Assembly (NCBI GenBank): GCA_918026815.1
Contig: CAKJVC010000097.1
Location: 124,001 to 188,000 of the forward strand
Length of the DNA: 64,000 nucleotides
From: Chalara sp. BL73
Taxonomy: Eukaryota; Ascomycota; Leotiomycetes; Helotiales
Reading direction: 5' to 3'
Within the stretch, counting starts at the first letter, position 1. Every line of letters begins with the position of its first letter. The position numbers and the translations under genes were made by a program. The notes under the pieces were generated by a model. That model searched no databases. It saw only the letters and a program-made list of their open reading frames with translations, and was not told the origin of the DNA. Of the stretch, positions 47,641-59,925 are shown one piece after another.

Positions 47641-49167
47641 ATCTGAAGACAGGAGGGTTAAATCAAAATCTCTTCGGAGGACGATTTGAGCGAGAATGCC
47701 ATTTTGAATGCGGAACGTTATCAATCTGTCTGTGCCGCAATGTTGTTGGTTCCTGGCTTGGCAGACAGGGCTCCGGACACAGCTGTAAAACTATCCAATC
47801 TTGACGTTCACACGGCGGCCCCGCTTCTCTTTAGGGATTTCTTGCCCCTGAAGACATACAGAACGTTTTACTTAGGCGTCGCAAAGGAGGCTGGGGATGG
47901 CGCTAAGCTAAAATTAAATATTAGGTGGTATCTACGTGATACCATCGTGAGGTTTCCGCATAGAGGCTCGGCTAACGCGAGTGACTGGCATTTTGGTTGC
48001 ATCAATTTGCCAAACGGCAGGGTCTTTCCCGTTAAGGGAGAAGGCCACCTTAGAGCGCATACATCGTCTGGGTTAGGCACTGCAATCTTCCGGATATCCA
48101 CGAACCTGGTGAGTTGCAGACTTGCATAAGGCTTTGACCACCGCCCTCTTCTGTCGATGTAGGGCAAAGTCTGCGAGCACTTTAGGTAGGCTCACGGAAA
48201 CCAGAAGTCGTAGCATCAGCTTTCCAATCAGCATAAAACGTTAGAGAATACCTGTTGTGTATCTCGTCACTTGGCTGGACATATGAGTGCCTAGCGCAGG
48301 CATCTACCATATCATCTATTCGATAAGATCGCGTAGAAAACTAGCAAGGCTTTTCGCGAAATTGGTTACCGCCTAAGCAGATACAACTTTCTTAAAGCCT
48401 TCTAGAGACTGCTCTAGTGACGTTAAGTCCACTCTTACTGTAGCCTTCTACTCCACCAGGAAAATACCTTGCAGCAACATTGGCGAAGTGTAAATCAGCA
48501 AATATTTGCAAAACTATCTGAAAACGACAAGTATATCGAGCTCGACAATGCCCATCGAGGAGATATAGTCCCCCTTCGGCATATTTCCATATAGTTTCTT
48601 CGATAGTGGAAATGAGAAATCCATCGAGGTTCGTCAGAGGACGAAGCGAGTGTATCACAAGCATTTTCATAAAGTATACCATCACTATGAATTCGATATT
48701 GAAAGGCCTCCACGGCAGCTGATAGTATCGGAGCACTCGTAATAAATGCTGTTCTCGATTTCCCTGCTGTATACACGCCAATTGAGGTCAGTTGGCTGAT
48801 TTTGAAGCGACTAGGAGTCCACTTATCTGCATTGTTCTCACGATCCGCACCTATTACAACGAAACAAACCGTGTCATTCGATAGAGCATAGTTGATTAGA
48901 TTCGGAGGTGGCTATTTCTAATATTGATGGTATTCAAGATAAAATTCTAGATTTTCAAAATCGCAAAAACACGTACAAAATAACCGCAGAGTAGTATGCG
49001 CGTTGGTCAGGATCCCCGGGCCATACAAGAGAAGATAACATGACCTTGGAATGGAAGCACATCATCCTGGCTCGCTAAACTTCTCTTGAATTATGACCTG
49101 AGCGCCTGAGTTAAGAATACGGTGTGACATATTCGCTTATACTTCACCCTGCAACCCTACTCTGGAT
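47641..49167. other. gene-poor region with a possible gene fragment
   Basis: Most open frames here have no features. One minus-strand block (about 48903-48495) reads as plausible protein after a candidate acceptor and is listed separately. The first 100-200 nt should hold the promoter of the 999-residue gene. Confidence 0.4.
48495..48903 (-). pseudogene. unrecognised coding-like fragment
   Basis: After a candidate acceptor (GAAATAG) an open frame of about 136 codons contains YALSNDTVCFVVIGADRE and later SAAVEAFQYRIHSDGILYE. The composition looks protein-like. No start codon, upstream exon or continuation could be joined, and a second frame is open over the same stretch. It may be a decayed gene. 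I cannot name a family. Confidence 0.25.
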
Positions 49168-50460
49168 CTAAAAGGCCCAGAAAAGAGCATAGACCTGCCA
49201 TCCATCGCGCTCGTACAGAAGACGACCGTCGTCCCTGTACACATTCCACTTCTCGAACCCATTGTCCGCAAACCCGACTCTGCTGAAGAGCGGCGATTTT
49301 CCAGCATCTTCAGCCAGAGTCCATTTCACCGTGACACCGCTTCCGAAAGTCACTATGTCTTGTGTCAGCCCCAGATCTACAAGCTCTCTCTTGGTCGCCG
49401 CCACCACCCAACAAACGTCAAGAAGAAAGTAAAAAGGGGGTGGATAGTACCGTTACCACCATTTTCCCACCAAGTAAATCCCTCATTTGACACTTCAGCG
49501 TAGTCATCAGGCTGTTGCCCGTCGTTGTTGCCGAAGTGTGAGTAGTACGCGATTCCGCTGGCTTCGCGGCTGCCCCCCCTGACACGATTTACAAGGTAGA
49601 CTCCGTCTTGGGTGTTGCGAACAATCCCTTCCTTCGGGTAGCAGCGCATGACAAAGGTCTTGTCGAGGTTCGACAGGACACGGTTCCAGCCTGCGGAGGA
49701 GCCGTCCAGTGTAAGTTCGGGTGGGTATGGGTATTGCCTTTTCATTCCGTAAGTATGCTTTATTGTTCTTTGTGCTGACGAGGGTTGATGACGAGGGGAT
49801 GGGCCACTTACATGATGGAAGTATTATCAAATCTCGAGTTTAGAGTATTCGCTTGTACCGCCTTCGCGAAAACATTTGAATCAACTTTCGCCTTATCCCA
49901 GCCGTCATTTTTCAGGTAGTACTCATATACTGCCGGCTTGTTCCACGGGATATCCACCACCGGCGATGCCTGCTCATGGATACATCCAATGGCATGGCCG
50001 AACTCGTGGATGACGGTCCGGCTGAACTCTTCATCTGAGGTCTCGTCGTCGAACCAGCCGAAGTTCATAGTAGCATTGCTCTGTGAAATTGATTTCGCGA
50101 CAGCTCCAATGTAGGACCAAGAGCCGATGCCGGAGGTGAATGAGATACGGATGTCGGAGTCGCCTGGGGCATCTCGATCCATGAATTTGAAGGTTAGGTT
50201 TGCGTAGAGAGACCATTCGTTGGCAAATTGAATGACTTTGCTACGGACAAAATCGCTTTGGCTGAGGGACTGTTAGTTGGAAAGAATAGGGCAAGAGAAG
50301 GGAAGATGTACCCCCACATGTTGACAACCAGCTCCGAGCCATTTGGCCACAAGCTTCTGTTGTCAAGCGCAAGACGATCCTCACCCCCTGGGCCATCGGG
50401 TGGACCGCCTCCGAGTTGAGTACAAGTTTTGAAGTTGTCCAAAGTTTCGGTGGAACCCAT
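49168..50460 (-). CDS. astacin-like zinc metalloprotease (M12A type) without signal peptide
   Basis: Four exons (50460-50312, 50261-49812, 49737-49451, 49358-49168) close in phase to 358 residues. The zinc site HEFGHAIGCIHE fits the HExxHxxGxxHE consensus of astacins. The Met-turn appears as SIMQYP after an intron, and the conserved SNLDKTFVMRCYP region follows. The C-terminal 130 residues look like a beta-rich lectin-like or carbohydrate-binding repeat (SHFGNNDGQQPDDYAEVS, TWWENGGN). Secreted astacins normally start with a signal and propeptide. This protein begins MGSTETLDNFKTC, with no hydrophobic stretch and a short lead before the catalytic domain. No upstream exon with a signal was found, although one at a distance cannot be excluded. 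The substrate is unknown. Confidence 0.83.
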
Positions 50461-51716
50461 TTTGATATCTGTGGATTAAATGCCGATTATTTGTATGAGA
50501 TCCGATGTTGTGAACAAGAGAGAGATGATGAGCTACAATTAATGAGATGGAATTCAAAGGCACTGCTCTACCTTATATACCTAGAGGGAGGGTAATAAAT
50601 GTGAGATGGAGAAATTCCAGGCGAAATCGACATATGATTACATACCGTTGGAGGCCCGTACAATCCTTCACCGTGGGAAAGCCATCGCCGTATAGTAATT
50701 GAAGTACAAATTGCAGCCAAAGTGACCTTCGCAGAGGACCAAATGGCGGGATTCACAAATCTCATATCTTGGCATCAGGCCATTCAACGGCGATAATATT
50801 GGCCATCAACGTAAACATCATCTGCCCATGATGGGATTTGATGACTAACAAATGTAGGCATCTAATTCTAGAAGGCGGTTCTAACAGGGAGCACTCGTAC
50901 ATGCTGTCAGCGGTGTTTCAGCTGTGAAGAGTGAAGTGTGGAGTGGGGTAGTTGGCCTGGGTGAGGTAAGTACTGCTTACCTAAATATGCATTTGCAGCT
51001 TTGCTGTGCACAGCCACTGTAGCCACAAGGCCTTGCGACAACAAATACTATCAATTTGCAGGAAAAAGTCGGAACCACAATTGCCAACCATAGGTTATGT
51101 TGAAAGAAATAAAGGAGGTTCGGCATTGTCAAAGAAACCGAGCGATAAGTCTGAAGTAAGGAGCCATTTTCCGGGTTTCCCAGGTATCACTAGACTCCGC
51201 ACCAACAAATATGAACTGTGTCGCTGCAGGTCAGGCGAATGAATAGTAGAACAGAAATTTTCCTCCATTGGTACTTGAGCTGAATTCCGATATGCGGGCC
51301 GAACCTGACAACCGCACCACTCGTGCATCAAGCTGAAGCTTCCCCTCGCCACAACCGCTTAGCATGCTAAAATGAGAAATGCCAGATTAAGCGTTGTCGG
51401 CATTACCCGTAGCTTATCCAGCGGATCGCGGCATATAGTGCTTATTGGGCGAGGTAGCTGAGAGGCTTGGAAGGCTCTCTAGATGATGTAAGCCAAACTC
51501 GATGTTGGGGATTAAAGCATGTGTCATTTTCCTTTCAATGAATTTTGAGAGCCGACATTCAGGACCAAAGTCAATTCGGACCCGCGATGCGCATGTCCAA
51601 AGGAACGCTTCGTTATATTGGCTTAACAAACCTAAATCGGCACCTTATCTGCGTCACCCTATTCTCGTAACAACACATTTCGTCTATCAACTTCAGTTGC
51701 ATGAAATTCGTTGATA
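50461..51716. other. intergenic region, nothing recognised
   Basis: Only short open frames without motifs were seen. The start of the region should contain the metalloprotease promoter. No repeat was noted. Confidence 0.45.
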
Positions 51717-52379
51717 CTAACTTCCAAATGTATGAGTGGCAGAAATTGCTAGTTGACCTCGACTTTTAAAAGTGCGTGGATCAAATATTAGAGCCAGAGA
51801 GGCTAACCACTCTGCCCGTGCCTCCTCGCTTGCCAAGAGAGGATCGGGATGAGAGGCTGCGCTTTCTTGAGGGGCTTGAAACGGTGGCCGAAGATAAAGC
51901 GCGCAGTACTTGCAGTAAAACGATGTTCTCATAAATAGGCTGATAATGCGGCCCAGGACGACTTGGCTCTCTTCAATCGTCTCGATAAGCTTTTCGCGTG
52001 GAAAAGAGAGCGTGCTTTGCCCGTTGTCGATCGTGGGATTGTATATATTGTAGATATGTCGTTTGTGTTCCTTTCTTGGTTTCCACACTCTAGGGCAAAG
52101 GTGCAGATATCTGGAGAGTGGAGAGTTACGGTCTACCTGGCTCGTAGGATCCTCTTGATGAAAAAGCTGATACCTGTCTCGGGATAGTTCAGATATGCCG
52201 GCCCAAAGTGCTGGGAGCACGGGTGGTATATCGCGTTCATGAAATTGATCCCTTCGAATTCTTGCGATTGCGTTGAGGCCCTCGATCCTCTCACTTCTGA
52301 GGAAGCTTGCTATGACTTGTTCTTTGACTTTATTACATTGTACGACAGTATCGATAGCCTCGATCAAATGGTCATCCAT
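51717..52379 (-). CDS. hypothetical protein, low confidence
   Basis: An uninterrupted 220-codon frame starts MDDHLIEAIDTVVQ. It contains CKYCALYLRPPFQAP and a C-terminal LASLALIFDPRTF segment. The helical, charged composition looks protein-like. A potential short intron (GTATCA...GCCAG, near 52138-52174) lies inside and would also keep the frame approximately. No signal peptide, membrane helix or family motif was recognised. It may be a fragment of a larger gene. Confidence 0.35.
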   Translation of the reverse strand: MDDHLIEAIDTVVQCNKVKEQVIASFLRSERIEGLNAIARIRRDQFHERDIPPVLPALWAGISELSRDRYQLFHQEDPTSQVDRNSPLSRYLHLCPRVWKPRKEHKRHIYNIYNPTIDNGQSTLSFPREKLIETIEESQVVLGRIISLFMRTSFYCKYCALYLRPPFQAPQESAASHPDPLLASEEARAEWLASLALIFDPRTFKSRGQLAISATHTFGS

Positions 52380-53214
52380 ATTATCGTCGTAGTTGAATCA
52401 GTAATCTTTTATTTAGCTGTTGCTTCGCAGTGTTTTTCGGGTTATTCCGGCGTGCCCTAGAATTTTAAACTTCTTTCTCTATACAGATTCGGCGTTTAAG
52501 AACCCGGTCTTGAATCCACCGTTAAACCTGCTATTCTGGGATAATTGGATCACTCACCTTTCTACTATTGTCAAGCTAGCTAATGAAATGTTTCCTGTGG
52601 TATTCTTAAGCCTCAGACTCTGTAGTAAGATGATAGAATGCAAGTTGATTTTTTTTGGGGCTCGCTAGTTATGCTTTATATAATTTGCCATTTCGTTTTT
52701 TCTGTTTATTTATTATACAAGAGCTGCGGTAAGAGAGCAACCCAGATAACGCGTGGAGTAGCAAGTGGGCGGTTTAAGGGGTCATCACCACATTCGCCAA
52801 GCCCGGCTTCAAAACGACCAGGATAGTGTCCCCTATCAGACAAGGGGTGACTCGCCACAGTGTATACTTTCAGTCTTACACTCCATAGCAAGATGTTCCT
52901 TTTTCAATCACAACTAAAAAAATCGAGAAGCTTCAAGTGCTCAAATAATTCTTAAAATCAGAAGTCCGGTGTAAATTGGCATGGTGAAACTAACCGTATG
53001 ACGTCTGTTGGCTGTATTGATGTTAAATGAGAGTGACCGAGTTTCTTGGTCCTACGTTTTTGGTTGGGTCTCTTGTAGGAGAGAAGGGGCTGTGGGGATA
53101 CCTTACTGAGTACATACGGATACCAAAATTTTATTCAAGTTCCGCAAAACTGGTCTGGCACGCAATGAAAGGTCAAGTTCTTGTTAAGCGACCGGAAATA
53201 ATGCCTTGTTGCAA
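52380..53214. other. intergenic region, nothing recognised
   Basis: AT-rich sequence with short open frames on both strands. No motif or repeat was identified. Confidence 0.45.
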
Positions 53215-55117
53215 CTAGATAGTTTCGTAGTAGTACCGCGTAGCAGCATCATATTCCAGCAACACCTCTGCTGTCATTTGGTTAATAGCAACAACCCACT
53301 GACGCCATAGGTTTACTTCGAAAGCACCGGGCATAACACCAGGGCAGACCAGTGCGCACCGGTAGTCAAGCCCGCCCTCACGGTTTTTCTCCTGCGCTAG
53401 GACCAGAGCCAGGGCTCGACCCGAGCGTATATAGCTGGGTACATCGCTTGGTGGCTCCCAGCTGATAACCATGCCAGGCCGAATGCGTTCCTTGAACGGA
53501 ACATCCGTCATCTCCGGGCGTGTTTCTCGGCTCGAATCGCTGTTTCCCCACTGGTCGACACTGGCAAAACTGTTCCCCTCCTTCTTGGAAGAGGTTGGCG
53601 TGGTGACTGCCGAACACTGCGAGTCGATATGTAGTCGCCAGAATTTGGATTGGAAGGCCGTGGCTTGCTCAAAACTCACGCCGGGTGTCTTGAGACTTCG
53701 ACTAAAGAACTCTGGAGCGGGGAGACGGAGAAGCTGCTTCCCTGTCTCAGTTGGCGCAAGGACTTCGGCTGAGATAGGCGGTGCACCGGACTATAGTGCA
53801 CCGAGTTGTTAGCCTAAAAACATTGTAATCTCGGAGAGAGCTGGTTTACATTCTTCGCAATCCACTCGCGGAGTTGGTCGTTGGACCAAGTGACCGGTTT
53901 GATCGGGTCGTAGCTCGCGGCCCCCGTCTTAGGAACTTCGACCTTCAACATCTCTGCGTACCTCAGCGTGTTTTTGCTTGCTCCCACATCCGCCAAGCTT
54001 GGGTTAACACACGCAACAACAACGGTCCGGCAGCTCCGTTCCGTTGCTGGATCGAAGACGTGTTTCAGCAATTTCGTCAACGAGCTCTGCCGGAAGGGAA
54101 GATAATTCTTCTGTCCTGCAGCTGTTCTGCCTCGCTCCTTTGCGGCAATAGTAGTAATATCCAGGCTTGCTCGGCCGCGGATGCAATCCTTTAGCGTGGA
54201 TAGACTTTTGTTGATCTCTCGTGCCTCCTTCATACGTTCCGCAGAATGGGCCGTGACGTCTCGTGCTGCCTCGGATCCTGCGAGGTCAATAAGGTATAAC
54301 AGACCGTCGTCTGCTTGTGGTATTACCTGGTTCTCCAGCCGGATCTTGCAAATTGCATGGGATCTAGAAGAGGCGTCATTCTTCTGCGTCGAGGCTGTCC
54401 GACGAAAGGATGCGGCAGTGTCTATATGCTTGAGTAGCGTTGCAGTGTCCGTGACGTGGTACTCCAACGCGCCTGCGAGATGGGTCGAACCGAAGGAGTC
54501 CTCCAAAAGAGAAATAGGCTTGCGCGCGTTAAGTAAGTCGAAGGCAGAATTCCCTGCCAGCTCAATGATGGATATGAAGATTTTGTGTGATTCCTCGAAG
54601 ACGCCAGACATGAGGGTCTTAGCAACAAGACACTCGAGGCCACTGATAGTGAAGGTTTTGCCAGAGCCTGTCTGGCCATACGCAAAGACAGTGCTCACAC
54701 CACCGGACCAAGCCCAAGATACCAGTGGCTGGACGTATTCTCTGTAAATGTTTTCGGTCGAGTCATTAGGACCGAACACTCGGTCAATCCGAAAACAGGA
54801 CGACTATTTCCAGTCAGTGGTGGCTTAGCAGTGATAATGTTATAATAGGAGGAAGGTACATTAAGACCTGGTATGCCTCGAACTGTCTTGCGCAGTTCAT
54901 GCAAATCTACCACACCGGTAGCGGCGTCTCTCGCAAAGACCGCAGGCACCATACCCGACTCCTTCTCGTCGTCAGACATAGGCCTCAGTCGTGCCATAAT
55001 TAATATATCTGCATCGGGGCCTAGGTTTGACATCGCTAAACTCTTGAGCGGGCCGGGTTTGAAGTCCTTGACGAGCTGGGCGAAGCGGTTGGCATTGTTG
55101 AGCAAGAACTGGTCCAT
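53215..55117 (-). CDS. kinesin motor-domain protein, kinesin-13-like
   Basis: An ATP-driven microtubule motor or depolymerase. Three exons (55117-54860, 54803-53850, 53790-53215) close in phase to 595 residues. The motor core carries the P-loop AYGQTGSGKTFT (about 127-138), switch I NDASSRSHA, switch II LIDLAGSE and the EINKSLSTLKDCI helix. The lead MARLRPMSDDEK and the order of elements fit kinesin-13 (KIF2-type) better than long transport kinesins, and no coiled coil is visible. The motor is followed by a 190-residue C-terminal part (from about 405) with GMVISWEPPSDVPSYIRSG, of unknown role. The motor starts at about residue 35, so the usual kinesin-13 N-terminal targeting region is nearly absent. 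It may be an accessory paralogue of the housekeeping motor. Confidence 0.87.
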
Positions 55118-56475
55118 GATCGAGGAATAACGGGGCGACAGTTCGTGTTGGTTGTGAATGCAGTGCGCTCTGAGTCTAGGCAGGATCTGGTGTCTATACG
55201 CCTCAGAAGAACGCTGCCGCCTGTCCCGTTGCCCTAGATGAAGATCAACCAGATTGGCTGTCTTCTGTCAGACAGATAGATGCTAAGGCGACGCTGGGTT
55301 GTCTGACGATTCCGGTGTCTTTGATGACGGTACGGTACGATGTTGTAGTGAATGAAAGACTGGTGATGGACGACCTGGGGGCGGTCTTAACGTTGATGGA
55401 TGAAACACCTGTAGATACCTGGTTAGCGACCGATGTAGAACTTGGAGTGGGGGACAATTGTATGGTAGTTAAGGCGGCCGAAGGGGTGAAACGGAAGACG
55501 AGAACCGTAGATTGTTCAAGAACCGCCTATCCTGGGACATGATAGAGACATACCGGTGGTCTGAAAGCATGTAATTGCAAGGCAACTATTGCTGGCACGC
55601 AGTCGCAAGGCGGAACTGTTGTTTTATTTTTGAAGAGCCAAAAAGGGCGGCAGTTACATAGGTGAGTTTGGTGCACGGACCACCTGTAAAACCAGGCAGC
55701 CAGGCCCCAGTCACTTCCCTCTTGGCTCCCACCACCCAACAAACAAAAAGTGAGGGTGACACAGATTAGTACATTTGGTGTTTGATTAGAGCCTTGACTC
55801 ATTGGCCAATACATAAGGTACACTACTCATTATCAGCAGATTAGTATAGCGGCCCATTTTTAGGTCAGCTCTCGGTGTGGCTTGTAAATGTCCAAAATGG
55901 GTAATGCTTTACGGCCCATGCGTAGCCGAAAATAGTAAAGGGTCTAAACACAAAACCTTGAAAGTGTAAATATTGAATAGATTTCAAAGTCCACAAGACA
56001 TATGATAGTAGCGGTGACATCTCATCATTCGTTTTTCTGCCCTTTTATCTCCAACTTTTGCATCGTTCCTTCCTTCTATTGGGTCAATTGACCACGCCTC
56101 TGCTAAAGTCACCTGCCCAACGTTATTGTCCCCGTCGCATTCTCGCAACATTTCATCCATCTTTGTCTCTGGATCCTACAGCTCTCCCATTCCAAGGACC
56201 CATCCTCACCACGTCTTCGTCAGGCCCACGAACGACCGACAGCCCAACATTTTGATTCTCAGCCATTATTCGACAAAGTCAAGCACGCTTTAAATGGGAT
56301 CCGACTTTCATGGTGCCCAGATTGTAGTCCCTGCGATTTTGACCGTCAGTTTTTTCTCTACATTGCAGTTCTGAATGTAAGCTTCGAGTTCTCGCTTCAT
56401 ACAAAAATCTGCTTAAAGACCTCAAGCTAGTAAACGATCCTTCTCCAGGGCCACGAAAAGCTTGTTGTACGCAAC
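55118..56475. other. intergenic region, nothing recognised
   Basis: Short frames at 55245-55542 are open on both strands but have no motif. The region carries the promoter of the kinesin gene and that of the former ABC transporter gene. Confidence 0.45.
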
Positions 56476-57359
56476 ATGGCGGATAGCAACGGTGCTCCCC
56501 AGAGCCTCGAGGGAGACCGGCGCAATGCAGAATCCCCTGCTTCCACCGACAATTGTGCGACGGGGTCAGGCTCGAAGCGGCTGGAACGAACGCCGAACAT
56601 ATCCGATTACCTCAGAGTCTTCAGTTATGCGACAAGATGGGATTTCTGTGTTTACGCAATTGCTTCTCTAGCATCACTCGGCGCTGGTATCACTTTGCCT
56701 CTCATGAACATCATTTTCGGACAACTTGTCGGCCAGTTCACGGACTACTTTAGAGGCTCCTCTACCATATCCTCCAATGACTTTCGGCGGATCCTGGATC
56801 AGCAGGCCTTGCACATCATGGCTCTCTTCATTGTTTCAGGGAACTATGCGAGACAACATTCTTTTTGGCATCAGCAATCCTAGCTCTATTTCAGACGAGA
56901 GAATCCATCAAGTCTGTCGTGATGTCTCCATCCATGACTTTATAGTTTCCCTACCCCAAGGCTACGATACCGATGTCGGTCAAAAAGGCGTCTCTCTATC
57001 TGGTGGGCAGAAGCAATGAGTCGCCATTGCCCACGCTTTGATCCGAGACCCTAAGATTCTCCTACTAGATGAAACAACGTCGGCACTGGATTCCGAGTCC
57101 GAGAAGACTGTCCAAACTGCATTTGAAAGAGCACGTAATAGGCGAACTATGGTCGTCGTGGCTCATCGGCTCTCGACCATTCAAAATGCCGATGTCATCT
57201 TCGTCTTTGATAACGGCAGGGTGGTGGAAAAGGGCACTCACAATGAGCTCATCAAGAAACATGATGTATATTGGGGAATGGTAAGTTTGTCATTTTCGCC
57301 GTAGCTTGTTTCCACTCTAACAAGCATATTCAGTGTCAAAGCCAGGCGTTGGATTGCTA
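56476..57359 (+). pseudogene. MDR-type ABC transporter remnant with large internal deletion
   Basis: The 5' part encodes about 118 residues of the N-terminus, including the first transmembrane region ([20 protein letters not shown]) up to HIMALFIV. At about 56835 it joins the end of the last nucleotide-binding domain, starting at [14 protein letters not shown] just after the Q-loop. About 1000 codons of a full-size transporter are therefore missing, including both Walker A motifs. The join also changes frame. In the 3' part the signature LSGGQKQ is followed by TGA at 57017, where the family has Arg (CGA), a single C-to-T change. Walker B ([12 protein letters not shown]) and the H-loop region (VAHRLSTI) remain. 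After an intron the usual ending CQSQALD is kept before the stop. Not functional. Confidence 0.9.
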
Positions 57360-57445
57360 AGCGACTTCCACCATAACCTTAATGAGCCAGCTGTTGGCGT
57401 TGATCAGCTATGGACGCTAGATCATGAAAAGAAGATCTATTGTCC

Positions 57446-57637
57446 TCAAGCTCCTGCAGCCGGTGTGACGACGTAACCCTCGCAATGGCCTCGGCTCTTG
57501 AGACATTTAACACAATGCGGCTTGGCCTCATCACACTTGATGCAACGCTTCTTGCAAGCGATACAGCCTGTCCGTACTTTGTGGGTGCTTGTACGGGCGA
57601 GCTTCGGTCTGGCGTGCTGAGGCGGCTCGGTTTGCAT
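57446..57637 (-). pseudogene. Zn2Cys6 transcription-factor stub
   Basis: A 63-codon frame contains a complete binuclear zinc cluster: VRTGCIACKKRCIKCDE, then C-x5-8-C spacing through HCVKCLKSRGHC and EGY. These proteins normally continue for 400-700 residues. Here a stop follows 9 residues later, and the tail end of the ABC remnant begins only 87 nt further on. No splice site extends the frame convincingly, although another frame stays open to 57379. It is most likely the 5' end of a truncated regulator gene, convergent with the broken transporter. Confidence 0.7.
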
Positions 57638-58914
57638 AATGTTCGTCTCAACAGGGGCAGGTCTAGTGGAATATTAACTTTGGCCTTCTCCCATCTCTAT
57701 CAGTAAGTTCTAGAAAACTCACATTGAAAGGATATCGTGCAGTGTGGTCATGAATTCTACTATGATCATGCTTCATGGGCCATCTGGAGGCCCAAGCTTC
57801 TAGGCATGGATCCGGATCTCGGAGACCACAACCTAGGTGGGGATCTTCATCTTGTTCTCCATCAGACATCCTGTGTTGTTATTAGACACGCTTTGGAAAC
57901 AAACAAAGACGAACGCTTGTGTGATTTTGGAATTGATGGCGGGATTGGGCAGTGTCGGATCACTCTACCTGTGGCAACACCACGTCTTTACGTGGATTGC
58001 TTAGGTTGAATGTGATTGATTGTTGAAGGTTGAATGGAGGAATGAGGATATGCCCCTTCCAGGGTCATGTGACACCGTCACATGACCTGTCCCCCCATTC
58101 AATAACTAATCTACGTACAAACAGGCAGGCTTACAAGCACGGTGGCGGCGCTATTAAACTAGCTTACAAAAATTGATTTTGGCTACGCTTTCGAATTGCA
58201 ACAAGCTGGCGTTGGGACCCGGCCTGTGGTGCTAATATAAATGTCAACAGTTTTAGTGTTGCAGCTTTCATAACTTCTGATTACTTCGTCGCTGTGCTCC
58301 GAATGTTGGTGATGCCTCATTGGCCGGTACTGAGCATTATTAGCCCCGGCAGCGCATCGATCCGGCTATCCGATCATGACGCGGATGCGGGGCCGGGTCG
58401 TGTGGAGTATGCAGTAATTGGGCAATTCGCTACGGGAAGAGAGTCAACGCGATTGGCTCCGAGTATGTGAAGGTTTCCTAGGAACCATCTGCAGGTACAT
58501 TTCATTGAGGCTGTAGTTATGCAACAACCGTCCTTGTAACATTGGCGGCGATGGAAGATAGGGTCAGGCCGCACGGCACATCCGATCGCCGGTTCATTAT
58601 AATTATGCACACACTGGGGAACTTTGAACCTGATTACTTAAACTCGCTCGGCATAGCAGTCTGGGAAAGTATATTTTGGACAACCAATGACAACACAATT
58701 GCAAATTCAACTGAGGAACCTTATATTGCGTGAGTGAAAGAGGGCTAGTCGTCGGTTCACCTCCACACCCGTGCGCCATACCCCGCGTCTATTTACCGTG
58801 GGTGTACGATACCACTGTGACCCAAGAAACCAAATTCAAACCTCACTTCGTACAAGCTTCCAAATTCTACTTCATATCATGCCCAAAGTTCTCTAGAATC
58901 CAACAATCTCCAAA
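57638..58914. other. intergenic region, nothing recognised
   Basis: Open frames on both strands lack motifs. The first part is upstream of the Zn2Cys6 stub. The last 150 nt should hold the promoter of the sulfotransferase-like gene. Confidence 0.45.
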
Positions 58915-59925
58915 ATGACGTCCATGGTCGAGAAACTCCGCAGCGGAGCTGTGATGAAACCTACAAACGCCTCCTGTCAAATCAAAGTCATAGGAAGTGG
59001 TTTTGGTCGGACCGGAACAATGTCTATGTCCGCAGCACTGGAACGTCTTCTAGGAGGGCCAGTATATCATACCGGAACAATTCTTTTTCAAGACGAAGAA
59101 TGTCAGCTCCCATATCCCAAAATTTGGCTGAAAATTTGATATTAATGCCGTTTCTCTCATTAGCAACTATCAAAACATGGAGACAAATGCTCCGCGCAGA
59201 CGCCAATCCGGAATTCATCTGCTCGTCCCTTAAATCTCTTTTAGCAGGCTACGTAGCAGTGACCGATACTTGGGGTGCAGCACTAACCCCCGAGTTGCTC
59301 GATGCTTATCCAGATGCTATTGTGATATGTACTGTGCGCGAACCTGATGCATGGTGGAAAAGCTGGAATGATATGGTTGGGATGGCTGCACCGCCGTTGG
59401 TGATGAAAATTATGTTGTCGCCGCTTCCGGTATTCAGATATTTCCCTTGGGCATTGGATGCTTTATGGATACGGTGAGTGGCTTGATTGGCTAGGTGATA
59501 AGATTCACGGTGGGATTATGCCTGACGTGAACAGTTTCTGTGGGCATTATAGGGTTTCCCCTCCTAGTCCGCCGACTGGCAAGGGTATGTCTTCCATCCT
59601 GGATTCGTATTAGATAAGCTGGTTCTTGTCTCGTGTTATGTTGCTCACGAGGGCAGAATTTGCTCAATACCACATCGACTGGCTCAAACGTGTTGTCCCG
59701 CCAGAGAGGCTCCACTTCTTCAATGTGAAAGAGGGCTGGCAGCCATTGTGTAAACTCTTGAAGGTTCCAGTTCCGGATGAGCCATTCCCTAAAGTGAATG
59801 AGCAGGCTGCTATGAAGGAGTTGGCTGAAATGTTGACGAGGATGGTGATTTTGCGATGGGGGGTGATTATTGGTGGTATGATTGCAGGTCTTCTAGCCGT
59901 ACTATTGGCGAGGAGAGTGTTTTAG
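58915..59925 (+). CDS. sulfotransferase-like P-loop protein (Sulfotransfer_4 type), tail-anchored
   Basis: Four exons (58915-59101, 59164-59473, 59535-59584, 59657-59925) close in phase to 271 residues. IKVIGSGFGRTGTMSMSAAL near the N-terminus is the nucleotide (PAPS)-binding P-loop of this family. VICTVREPDAWWKSWNDM carries the second conserved segment. LKRVVPPERLHFFNVKEGWQPLC is the typical C-terminal signature. Such proteins are often mislabelled as NAD-dependent epimerases. A hydrophobic helix (WGVIIGGMIAGLLAVLLA) ending in RRVF suggests a C-terminal membrane anchor. Whether sulfate is truly transferred is not known for the fungal members. It lies upstream of, and convergent with, the P450 gene. 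Confidence 0.85.
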
